Positions 12,690-22,609 of a stretch of 64,000 bases of DNA are shown here, piece by piece. The translations under genes and the position numbers were made by a program. The notes under the pieces are model-generated. The model ran no database searches, had not been told where the DNA came from, and worked only from the letters and a program-made list of their open reading frames with translations. This DNA is from Rhizophagus irregularis (taxonomy: Eukaryota > Glomeromycota > Glomeromycetes > Glomerales > Glomeraceae), in the NCBI RefSeq assembly GCF_026210795.1, contig NC_089446.1, forward strand, positions 3,749,001 through 3,813,000, in the 5' to 3' direction. Within the stretch, counting starts at the first letter, position 1. Every line of letters starts with the position of its first letter.

Positions 12690-13547
12690 ATTTACCTTGG
12701 GAGTACGTGTTTGTGCATTTTCTAAACGCGGAGAACAATATGGAGAACTAGCCGGAGAAGATTCCATCGGAGTTGTTGATAATATAGGACTTTGGCTTTT
12801 CTTATATTGCCTTCCGGCAACCATATTGACGTATTCAGGAAAACAAGCCCAAACCGACTACTTAATTGCAAGATGATCTGACGCTTTACTCGTTATATTC
12901 TCAATTCTTTCTTTTTTAACATTTCGTCTACAATTATTAGATAGATATCAAGGTAAGTGAATTATTCATATCATAAAAAGAAAGAATACTGAATATCAAC
13001 TATAAGTCACCTATTTCTTCTTGACCAATTTGAGGCGATGATAGATGATAGAGCGATGATTGAGGTAGCGGCGACGATTGATACTCTTATATCTATTGAG
13101 GTGTTGCGACCATTAAGGTTGAGATTGTTGAAGTTGTTGCGACCATTGAAGGTTGTTGAGGTTGTTGAGGTTGTTGAGGCCATTGAGATTGAGGTGGTTG
13201 CGGCCATTGAAATTGTTGAGGTTGAGATTGTTGAGGTTGTTGAGGCCATTGAGATTGAGATTGAGGTGGTTGCGGCCATTGAAATTGTTGAGGTTGAGAT
13301 TGTTGAGGTTGTTGAGGCCATTGAGATTGAGATTGAGGTGGTTGCGGCCATTGAAATTGTTGAGGTTGAGATTGTTGAAATTGTTGAGGTTGTCGCGGCC
13401 ACTGAAATAGAGTTTGGGGTTGAGATTGTTGCGGTTATTGAGACTGAGGTTGTTGATATTGCGGTTGCGATGGCTGCCAATGTTTAATAAGCGAGCCTTT
13501 TTTACGAAATTCGGCCATTGTTCTTTATCAAAATCTTGAGAAGACAT
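12690..13547 (-). pseudogene. Gln-rich family member, copy i (damaged)
   Basis: Starts MSSQDFDKEQW at 13547, matching MSSQDRNKPVQ of the paralogue at 28512. By comparison with that paralogue (SLIKHWEPSQPPSQ), the true continuation is SLIKHWQPSQPQYQQPQSQ, which lies in another frame here, so a frameshift occurs within the first 20 codons. The Gln-rich frame then meets CAA-to-TAA. The body is a tandem repeat of about 63 bp encoding QPQQFQWPQPPQSQSQWPQQ-like units (13150-13410). A downstream exon is visible at 12700-12840 (FPEYVNMVAGRQYKKSQSP, then a Ser/Pro-rich stretch) ending at a GT donor. Function is unknown; Gln/Pro-rich tracts suggest a disordered nuclear protein. Confidence 0.55.
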
Positions 13548-13569
13548 TTTAATGATAGTTAAAAAATGC

Positions 13570-14330
13570 AAGTCAAAAAAAAAACAAATATCTAAATATA
13601 AAAAAAAAAGAAATAATTAATTGAATAAAAAAAAAAAAAAATTTTTTTTATCCCTTTTTTTTTGCGTTGATCTTACCACATCATGATCGAAAAAAATTAA
13701 TCTTTTTCTTGCATCGTAATTATAACTATGATTAATATGTTAATTACGAAAAGAAAAAAAATTCTTTTTGCCATTGATCTTATTACATCATATGATACAG
13801 ATTTTTTTAAGGAAAAAAAAAATATGATTAATATAATGATGGATATTGTGATTAAATCATGGCCAAATAAAATTATTACATCATATGATACAGATTTTTT
13901 TAAGGAGAAAAAAAAAATATGATTAATATAATGATGGATATTAAATCATGGCCAAGTAAAATTAATATTTTTCTCACATTGTTACGATTAATTTCGAAAA
14001 TAAGTTTCTTTTTTACCATTGATCTCAATAGATTTTCTAAGGAAAAAAATTTGATTAATATAATGACGGATATTGTGATTATCGAGTAAAATTAATCTTT
14101 TTTTCAATTTATTTCTTTTTTTTAAAAATTCTATATCGTGGTTATACCTATTACCGAAAAAAACTTTTTCTGCAAAAAAAGTTGTTTGCATTGATATCAT
14201 AACACTACGAGTTATCTTTTCCTTGAACCTTCTCAAACATCTTAAGTCGTATAATTAATAATTAACCTCTCCTATAAACAGAGAGCAACTTACTTTAATA
14301 TAAACATGAATAGAGAGCGAGTGATTTGAA
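13570..14330. repeat. upstream part of a segmental duplication (partner 28540-29200)
   Basis: AT-rich sequence with homopolymer-interrupted repeats of 'attacatcatatgatacag' and 'gattaatataatgatggat', arranged as in 28540-29200. Both end with 'ccttgaac' + 'ctctca' and 'agagagc'-type landmarks about 750 bp upstream of the MSSQD start codon. This flank supports duplication of the whole locus, not only the coding part. Confidence 0.6.
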
Positions 14331-14339
14331 CTAAGCCAA

Positions 14340-15003
14340 AGTTAGAAACAAGATAGTTTCGGTATCTTCAGGCGGTATAGATGAAGACAATTCACGTATT
14401 AGCCCTTATTCTACAATTTGATTTTTATCAAACTCGCTCTACATTGATTATTTCAGTTCTGTCTCAACCGATCTCCGAGGAAGAAGCAAAGTAGAAATCA
14501 AAGAATGGGAATCATGTATGGAAAAGGAACATCCTAAAAAGAAAGAGGCAACGGTTCTGCGAGTTAGAAATATCTGAGTAGATGATTCATGCTGAAGCTT
14601 CTCTTCTCTCATTTCATCACTGATGCTTTTTCTTATGCGCCTTATCCAAGAAAGCATCCATTTCCCTTTCCTTCGATGACTTGGTATTCTTGAGCTGGTC
14701 TATGGAGTCGGATACATCTACAGCTTATATCTCTAGTGTCACGATCAGTGAAAAAATCCAGGTAACACCGGAAACGATACGGAATCACAATCACATGATT
14801 TAACGATTCTGATCAAAAGTTACTTTAGTGGTAACTGATATTGATGATGTAGATACGGAAGTGAATCCTCTTGATAAAAAGTGAAAATTAATTCATTCAC
14901 GAAGAAAATTATGATACAAAAGAGGAGAAGTGATTATTGAATGGAAACCTCGAAGAGAAAAGGATGCAAAAGATAATAAGTATGAGGGCGGGTTTTTGTA
15001 TAT
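14340..15003 (+). pseudogene. decayed coding relic, unknown
   Basis: Several short stretches look coding in plus-strand frames, for example KVEIKEWESCMEKEHPKKKE around 14490-14550, and VIIEWKPRREKDAKD near 14930-14970. They are separated by stops and frame changes. I do not recognise the family. Base composition is less AT-rich than the flanks, which is the other hint of former coding. Confidence 0.3.
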
Positions 15004-15318
15004 TCATTTTTGGATCATGAAAAGTAGGACAATATAAATAATTTTTTAGTAAACAATTTTTATACATTTTATTTTCAAACTGTATACATTAAATCAGAAT
15101 AATAACTGATAATGTTGCTTTAAAATACTTACATAACTGAATACATAGAAATTACTAATGACATTTGAGAATTTTATTTAAATTTAACTTTATTTACATT
15201 TGCGTGTTTTAACGTATTTGAACATTGTGAACTCTTTATTCAGAATAATATTTCTACAAATATTATCTTTTTACTTTTAATCTTTTGATTTTATTTTGCG
15301 ATACTTTTAATTCAATTC

Positions 15319-16601
15319 TTACAATTCCTCGTCCGCAATTGACGGTAATTTCCTCTTCCGTGTCTATACTATTTTTTTTTTAATTAAAAAAAAATTTTTT
15401 AAAAAAAATTATTAGTTTTTAAATTATAAATTAAATTACAATTTTACTAATTTAATATATAAACTTGCCTTTTGGGTAATTCCAGATTTAGAATAACTTC
15501 CTTGTCCGGAAAAACTGCTTTTCTTAATAGGCAATTGGATCCCTCAGGATCTTTTGGCAAATCGTACTCAAATTTGACAAATATGAGTTTCGTATTATTA
15601 ATATTTACATCAACAGAGAGATTTTTCACATTAAAAATAAAAATATCTACAATTAAACAGCTTTACCAAAAAAAAGTAAATAAAATATTAATAAAAACAA
15701 TTAATATTAATATAAATAAACTAATATTAATACCTATTAATTTTGACTTCAAAAATATTGTAAGCTGGTAATTGTGATTGTGATGGTTGTGGTGATTGTG
15801 GTGGTGGGAGTTGTACCGGTGATGATTGTGGTGATTGTGATGGTGGGAGTTGTAACGGTGATGATTGTGGTAATTATTGTAACGGTAGTTGTAACAGTGA
15901 TGATTGTGGTGATGGTTGTGATAGGGGCGGCTGTACCGGGGATTGTAGTGATTGTTGTAACGGTGATGATTGTGGTGATGGTTGTGATAGGGGCGGCTGT
16001 ACCGGGGATTGTAGTGATTGTTGTAACGGTAATGATTGTGGTGATGGTTGTGATAGGGGCGGCTGTACCGGGAATTGTAGTGATTGGTTTTGTGTATTCT
16101 AATTTTTTATAAAAAATTTTAATAAGTAATAATTCCTTCATTAATTTATATTTCATTAATGTAATAATAGTGCTTACAGATCGTCCATCATCATCGTCGT
16201 CATCATCATCATCATCATCATAATCATTATCATCTCCTCCTTTTGGACGTGCTTCTGCGAACATGATTGTTTTACTTAGAGGTCCGATAAATTTTTTGTT
16301 TCTCACATAATTGTAAAATCTAGTAGTTTTATCATCATCATTTTTGAAGTGCACAAATCCATGCCTAAATATAACAAATGTTCATTTAATTAAATTATTA
16401 ATTAAAAATTGTATATATTAATTATTTTATTTCATTACCCCCAATCAGGATCCTTTCTGACATGTACAAAATTGTAAGAAAATCTATTCTTTAACCATCC
16501 CTTAACGTCTTTCGATTTTATCCCTTTTAACTCTTTTGTGTTCTTACCACCGAAGAAAACTGATAATTTATGATCACGACAACATTCATGTCTTTTCTTA
16601 C
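15319..16601 (-). CDS. RRM-like protein with acidic and Pro/Gln-repeat regions (5' end not found)
   Basis: Five exons with consistent phases: 16601-16439, 16364-16178, 16098-15734, 15660-15465 and 15363-15319. The N-terminal part resembles an RNA-recognition motif: an RNP2-like LSVFFGG, then GHGFVHFKN matching RNP1 and spanning the first splice. Next come RPKGGDDND and a poly-Asp run. Exon 3 is a 22-codon (66-bp) tandem repeat built on [17 protein letters not shown]. The tail ends with a basic [13 protein letters not shown]. Role: probably RNA-binding, inferred from the RRM-like core. The first exon enters in phase 1, so an upstream exon must exist; none is clear before the repeat array at 16750 next to the TTAA transposon, so the 5' end may be lost. 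Confidence 0.6.
15780..16090 (-). repeat. 66-bp in-frame coding minisatellite
   Basis: Three near-identical 66-bp units plus partial, more diverged units lie within exon 3 of the RRM-like gene. Each encodes 22 residues rich in Pro, Gln, Ser and Leu. The unit length keeps the frame, so copy number could vary without breaking the protein. Confidence 0.8.
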
Positions 16602-16779
16602 CTATATTATTATTAAATAAAATTAAAAATAATAAATTAATACTTTATATTAAAAAAAAGAAAAATGATTCATTCTTGATATATACTTTTTCATATAATA
16701 TATTTGATTTCAATAAAGGAATATTAAATATCATATTTTAACAAAGGAATGGGAATGTTAAAGATGAAAGGAAACATAT

Positions 16780-16870
16780 TTTAGCCTTTCGTGATGAAAG
16801 GAATCTTATTTTAGCCTTTCGTGACGAAAGGAATCTTATTTTAGCCTTTCGTGACAAAAGGAATATCGAT
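16780..16870. repeat. palindromic short tandem repeat, left part of the transposon target
   Basis: About 32-bp units 'tagcctttcgtgacgaaagg' followed by 'aatcttatttt' occur three times. Each unit is itself a small palindrome (CCTTTCGT/ACGAAAGG). The array continues at 22068-22130 on the far side of the TTAA transposon, so the transposon landed inside it. Confidence 0.8.
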
Positions 16871-16878
16871 TATTTTAA

Positions 16879-19800
16879 GGGGAGCGTGTAGTCACGTGAT
16901 TTTTATTATGATCAACATGGCACAAAATTTAGGAATCCGAATCGGAAATTTTTAAGGGCGTCTCATAAATCCAGCCAGAATAGGATCACAGAATCCTACC
17001 AAAATTATAAAAAATATTTTATTTTTTTTTTTGTAATACAATATAAATTTTTTGTAACTCTCATTTCAATAAAAAACTCCAACACCGATTTTGTGCTATT
17101 TCTATGGCATTTTCGGTAATTCCTTCTATTATTACTTTACCGGACAATTGTGTAGAACTTGTACTTGTATTTACTTTTTTTAAATCAATACGAACTTTTA
17201 CCAAATTTTTTATAATTAAATTGTCAAGTAAACGAGAAATATCTTCAAATCGCCGAAGAGTTTTGTTGTAATCTTGTTTGTAAATCGGTAAAGAACTGAG
17301 TTGCTTTTCTTTGATATTATTGTTATTTGCTTTAGCAAAAACATGAATAATATCGATAGGTAAAGTAAGTTGATTTCTCATTCCCAAAAATTCTGTCACA
17401 GCGATAATAACTTTCAGTAAATGAATTACATCATTTTTAATATTTTCAGATTTTGGAAGATCTTTAAAATAGTTTATGCAACAATCACATTTTGTACACC
17501 GCGGAATTTTGGAATCGGATTGCCATGAATGGTAAGCTGCAAGTTGTTGGGCACGACATTCATAAATACTCTCACAATAAGTAACCATTTCAAATATCTT
17601 CCTTTGCCCCTTGTTTAGATATTGTGTGCGTTCAAGAGATGTAGATTCATTATTATCGAAATCACTATAAAGAAAACTATTTATTAAATAAGTTTTTTAT
17701 TTGTAATGAAAGAAATTCACAGTACCTTTCACGGCCTCCTGTAATTATGGTATATACAGTTTTAATATCATTTCGGGAATAAAACAAAATGCTTTGTGCT
17801 GGATTTCCATCACGACCTGCACGTCCGGATTCTTGTATAAAATTACCTATGTAATAAAAAGAAAAAGGTAAATTTTCTTATAACTGATATTTTAACAAAT
17901 AATATACAGTAAATCCTAACTTATACTAGACGGAAATGTATAATGTACAACAGTGCGAATATTAGGTGAATTTACGCCCAACCCAAAAGCATTTGTTGCT
18001 ATCATGACTTTTAGTAGTCGAGATTTCCATTGAAGCATAACTTGATCTCTTTCAAAACTTTCAAGACCTCCGTGATAAGTGCCAATTGCTGTGCCTTTTA
18101 GTTTGTCTTGCAATAAAGGTAATATTTCATTGCATATACCTGGAGAAGAACAATAAATTATGCATTGACCATCACTAATTTCATTAACAATTTTAGCTAT
18201 TTCCACTAAATTTCTTTCACGGGTACTCTTTTTTTTCACTATATATTCAATTTCAGGACGGGAAAAGCATGAACTGCGAATCACATTAAAGTTTACAGAA
18301 TTAATATTGAGGTTTTGACGAATTACTTCTGCATCATCTTGGGAACAAGTGGCAGTAAGAAGTAAAATGGAAGTGGATGGAAAAAACTCTTTTAAGCAGC
18401 CTAGCTTCCCCCATTCAGGCCTAATAAAATAATGTAAGAAGTTTAGATTAATATATATATATATATATATATAAAAGAAATTGTAATTCTTACCTGTAAT
18501 GGTTATATTCCAGTATACAATGGGCTTCATCTATTACAAATCTAACGCCTATTTCTCCATGAACTTTTCTTAACATATTACGAAAACCTTGATTGAGCAT
18601 TAGTTTTTCTGGTGTTATCAATAATATTTTGAGCATTTTACTCGCGATTTCTTGAAAAACTTTCTCTTGGTATTCCAATGATTGTCCTGTTGTTGCGTAA
18701 AGCCCTGCACATGGTATTCCAACTTTGATTAATTCGTTCTGAAGTAAAGATAAAGGCAAGTTAATATTTTTAAAATATAATCACTAAATCTTACACAATT
18801 ACCACTTGATCTAAAATTAATGCTTTCAAAGGTGAAATCACTACTGTCAATCCAGAAAAAATCAAACTGGATGCTGCGTAACAAAAGGTTTTGCCACCTC
18901 CTGTTTGAATTAATGCAAAAACATCCTGACCTTGGGTATATGATTGAATAACTTCTCGTTGATATAAGCGGAATGAAGAAAATTGAAATATATGTTGAAG
19001 AATAAATTGATCTGGAGGAATTATTTGAACAGGTAATTTTGAAGTTGGTTGATATGATTCATTAATAATTCTATCATGGTATCCCATTTGAATATAATAA
19101 TTACATAATTTACATAAGCCACTAGATGTGTATTTGGGAAAAGAGCGGCAACATATACATTTGACTGTAGTGGAAAAGTTTTTGATATAACAAGCAAATG
19201 AGGGTGTAAATTCTTCATATTGTTGTATTCTTTTTTGAAACTGGCGACCATAAGGTACTAATTCTTGACTAAAGTCAAAAGATTCTAATTCATTTCGTTG
19301 ATTTAATATTTTTTCACCTTTTTCTTTTGTCTTTTGTGCTAACTTTTCATTATTACGTTCTCTATTTGCCTGTCTTTCTTCTTGTATCTTCCTAATATTT
19401 ATTATATCATTCTCAGAATAACTCCCCACTCCTACGGTGTAAATAAATTCCAAAAGATTTGCAATTCCCTCATTGTTTTGGATTACAGCCAGAGAATAGC
19501 GAGCTGCAAATGACTTCCAATAATCAATTAATTTAGAAAGATAAACTAATTTAGTTCTATTGAATGATTCATTAGATGAAGTGCGAATTTCTGTTACTAA
19601 ACCTTGGCCTTTTGGTAATTGAAAGATTGTAAGTAAAAATTGGCGGAATGCATATCGTTGATTTTCAGTATATGTAATTAGATTAGGTTCTTTCAATTCA
19701 ATATCAGGATTTTCTTTGATCCAGCAAACCTCTGGCCAGCATAAAGAATGATTGCCACAAAGATGTCTAACTAATCCCTCTACTTGAACATACTTCAATT

Positions 19801-22059
19801 CATCTTCGCTAGGAGTATCTATTTCTTTATCAGCTTTTCTTGCACCAGCAGCATAAATGCATCCATTAAAATACTGCATTATCACTTGCTCAAAAGAACG
19901 CCACTGTACATTCTTTACTATAATAAAAATAAGGTGAATTTAGTTAATAATTAAATTCCATTTATTGAATTTATATTTTTAAACATACTGACCAATTTTG
20001 CTACGTATTAATTTTGCAACATGTTTTAAGTCAGCAAATATTTGGTTAACTATTGCTACTGTGCCGAGTGTTTTATTACTTTCCAAATCTCCATCTATTC
20101 CGATATCAAGTAGCAGATCAAATTCTTCCAAAATTGGTGTAACTTTTTGAAGAATAGCAATTAATATCGCGTGTTCCATTTGTCTGGAGCTTTTGTCATG
20201 ATTGCCCTTATGTACAATAACACTCTCACCATTTTTCTTGCATTTACGCGATTTTTAACAAAATAAAATCCAAGAATGGGTCTGTGAGGATATCCATCTA
20301 ATTTTTTTGAAAAGATAAATTCTCCGCTGGCCTGATTTGCATTTCTTACATGTGACCATGACACATCAAAACTTACTGGCAGAATTTTTTCATTTATTTG
20401 CTTTATATATTCACATGTCAATCGAAGAGCTTTGTTTGCACTTTCTTCTGCCTTTTTACAAATCGGATGGAAGATTTTTTTTTGATTTTCATGGTGAGAT
20501 TTTTTGGTAAGTTGCTGGGTTATTCCAAGTGTTGCTAATATCATTTCAAGTGATTGACGATTGATTCCTCCTACTAATCCACTACTTGCCACTGCTAAAG
20601 AAAAGTTTGAAGAAGTTTCATTGGAATATTCTGTATATTTCCCACAATCACATGTAATTGAAACTTTGAAAGTGAATCCTATAGAACAAACACTATATTG
20701 ACGTTTAGAATCAAGCATTGTAAAGCATTGCGAACATGGTTGAGACAATACTAGTCGGAGGAATTGGTCTGTATTAATGAGCATAGTGGTACCTATATTT
20801 GATTCTTGTATTAAATTTGAAACCTTACTCTCGATATTTTCTTTATTTTCTTGTAGGTTAACAATAAAAGGATTCATTGCCTGTTCATGTTCAACTAATT
20901 TATTTTCTGTACGCTTTAATTTTTTTTTCAGATTTCTTTTTTCGTTAAGTTCTGAAGCATATTCACATACAAGTGCTTGGGTCGATTTAGGAGTCATGGG
21001 AAGACCATTAGAACTGATTAAAATACCCGAATTGATTTTTACTGTATTAGAAGTTGTTGAAGTAGATATATTATTTTCTAAATTTTCACATAAACTACTT
21101 GCTTTTCGTTTCATTTTATTTTTTATTCTATTTGTAGTTACAATCGCATTATGAGCCTGTTTAACTTGAGTGAATAAATTTGGAAACGTCATATTAATTA
21201 CATTCCTGAGTTGAATCACAATTTCCAAAATATTGAGTCCTATTAAAGCAGGAATTGAAACGCGACCATCTATATTGAGATAATGAATCAATCCATGAAA
21301 AAAATTACGATGGGAGGATCTGTGTACACAATCAGTAAGAGAAATATCATCTTCATAATCTTCATACATATAAATTAAATTATTGTTGCTGTCTTTAGTA
21401 ATTGCAAGTCGTAAGAGTTTTTTTTTCCAAAGAATTATTACTGTATAACCAACTAATAAAGGAACCCAAGTACTTGTAGAGTTATCTTTTGGATAATTAT
21501 GTACTGTTAAAGCAAGGTATGGAGTAGTTGTTGAAGAACTAGAAGTAACAAGTTCGTTGTGTATATCCAAAGCTTCCAAAGGTACGGATTTGTCAAATAC
21601 AAGCCAACTATTATTATATGGTCGCTGGTAACTTTCGAAATGCGGATTCCTTTGGCATAAAATTTGATACCATTTCCGTAAAGGCATGTCTAAATAGTAG
21701 AATAACAATAAAGTTAAAATTTGGAAAGTGTAAATAATAAATAAAAGCATAATATCGTTTTTGAAATAAAATTTGGGTAACTAAAAAATCCCGGCAAATA
21801 GGATTCTGAACTTTTATATAGCGATTCTGAACTTTTTTTGAACTTCTTTTGATATTTTCTTCTAAAATATAATATGTAAGTCTATATAAAAACTGTACCT
21901 GACGAAACTTTAGGTTCTAAAAAATGAGAAAAAGTGGTTTTTATTTTTATATTGTTTATTTGATTATCACGTTGACTTTGACGCGAAAATCTAAAACCGC
22001 AGAAAAATTTTTGACGCCGATCAATCTTATATTAAAAATCACGTGACTACACACTCCCC
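16879..22059 (-). mobile_element. complete TTAA-flanked (Kolobok-like) DNA transposon encoding a transposase-RecQ fusion
   Basis: TTAA target duplications lie at 16875-16878 and 22060-22063. The terminal inverted repeat of about 27 bp begins GGGGAG[C/T]GTGTAGTCACG and ends TGATTTTTA, with one mismatch between ends; it contains the palindrome CACGTG. The 5,181-bp interior holds one minus-strand, six-exon gene running end to end. TTAA duplication plus the layout of the transposase (Cys-rich module, FDVSW, SSRQMEH, then IDGD and a DLKH motif) fits the Kolobok superfamily rather than piggyBac. The near-identical termini and the single coding lesion imply a recent insertion. Confidence 0.88.
17061..21687 (-). 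CDS. Kolobok-like DDE transposase fused to RecQ-family helicase (one frameshift)
   Basis: Exons: 21687-19993, 19917-18803, 18738-18494, 18420-17927, 17846-17726, 17664-17061; about 1,424 aa. Phases of all introns agree. N-terminal half: Cys-rich module (QPCSQCFTMLD, TCDCGKY), then putative catalytic Asp in FDVSW (about aa 438), SSRQMEH, and IGIDGDLESNKTL (about aa 530). C-terminal half: helicase motif I TGGGKT (about aa 902), SPLKALILDQV, DEAH (about 1009), TATCSQ, ATNAFGLGVNSPN, motif VI QESGRAGRDG (about 1190), a RecQ zinc-binding module (YECRAQQLAAYHSW, CTKCDCC) and a winged-helix-like tail. Lesion: one A appears missing in an A-run near 20245. Start chosen at 21687 (MPLRKWYQ); 21750 is possible but adds only an AT-driven hydrophobic stretch. 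Expected to act in the nucleus: strand transfer by the DDE part, DNA unwinding by RecQ. Confidence 0.85.
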
Positions 22060-22063
22060 TTAA

Positions 22064-22140
22064 CCAAGGATTTAGCCTTTCATGACGAAAGGAATATTTT
22101 AATTCAGCCTTTGTGACAAAGGAATAGCAAGCAAATTTAC
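22064..22140. repeat. right part of the palindromic target array
   Basis: Two further copies of the 'agcctttcatgacgaaagg' type unit directly follow the right TTAA, continuing the array at 16780-16870. Confidence 0.75.
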
Positions 22141-22600
22141 TTACCCATTTTTCTTTGTTTACTAAATCTTACGAAACCCACATTCTTATTGTAATTCGAA
22201 TGCAAAATTTGATAAATTTTATTGGTCAGTTAATGTTAATCATCATGTGAAATCAAATATTTTTTTTTTAGTCATACTCAAGTTTCACAAACCCAATTAT
22301 ATTGCACTATATATCAGGAAGTTACGAAAAAAATGTACATTACATATACATTTATGCAAATCATGTACATTGCAATATTCATTCTTTTTAATGTACAAGT
22401 AATATTTAACATTAATGAACATCATCAATGAAATTTTTATCATGATGTGCAGCATTTAATAATAAATATTCAATGTACATATCTTTGCTATAATAAAAAT
22501 ATAATTACTAACTAGTAAATTTCAGTTAGTATTGATCGGTATCATGTGATCAGTTTGCCGATCGATCTTTTTTTTGATAAAAAAAAAGTCTAATAAAAAA
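22141..22600. other. gene-free AT-rich stretch
   Basis: No gene. 'gtacatt'/'aatgtac' words recur at 22330-22490, related in style to the words at 24720-24890 on the other side of the mini-exon array. 22600-22720 turns into a pyrimidine-rich tract that could be the leader exon of the array transcript. Confidence 0.4.
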
Positions 22601-22609
22601 CTTTAAACT

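Noticed and set aside
13038-13487. Long plus-strand frame rich in Val, Ile and Glu opposite the Gln-rich gene
   Set aside because: It is the antisense shadow of the Gln-rich tandem repeat; the minus strand has the conserved MSSQD start and SLIKHW motif.
15774-16112. Plus-strand Val/Ile/Gly-rich frame that looks like a membrane protein
   Set aside because: Antisense shadow of the Pro/Gln minisatellite in the minus-strand RRM-like gene, whose exon phases agree.
16879-22059. piggyBac assignment for the TTAA element
   Set aside because: The transposase lacks a piggyBac-like layout; its SSRQMEH, IDGD and DLKH motifs fit Kolobok better. This is from family recall, not a search.
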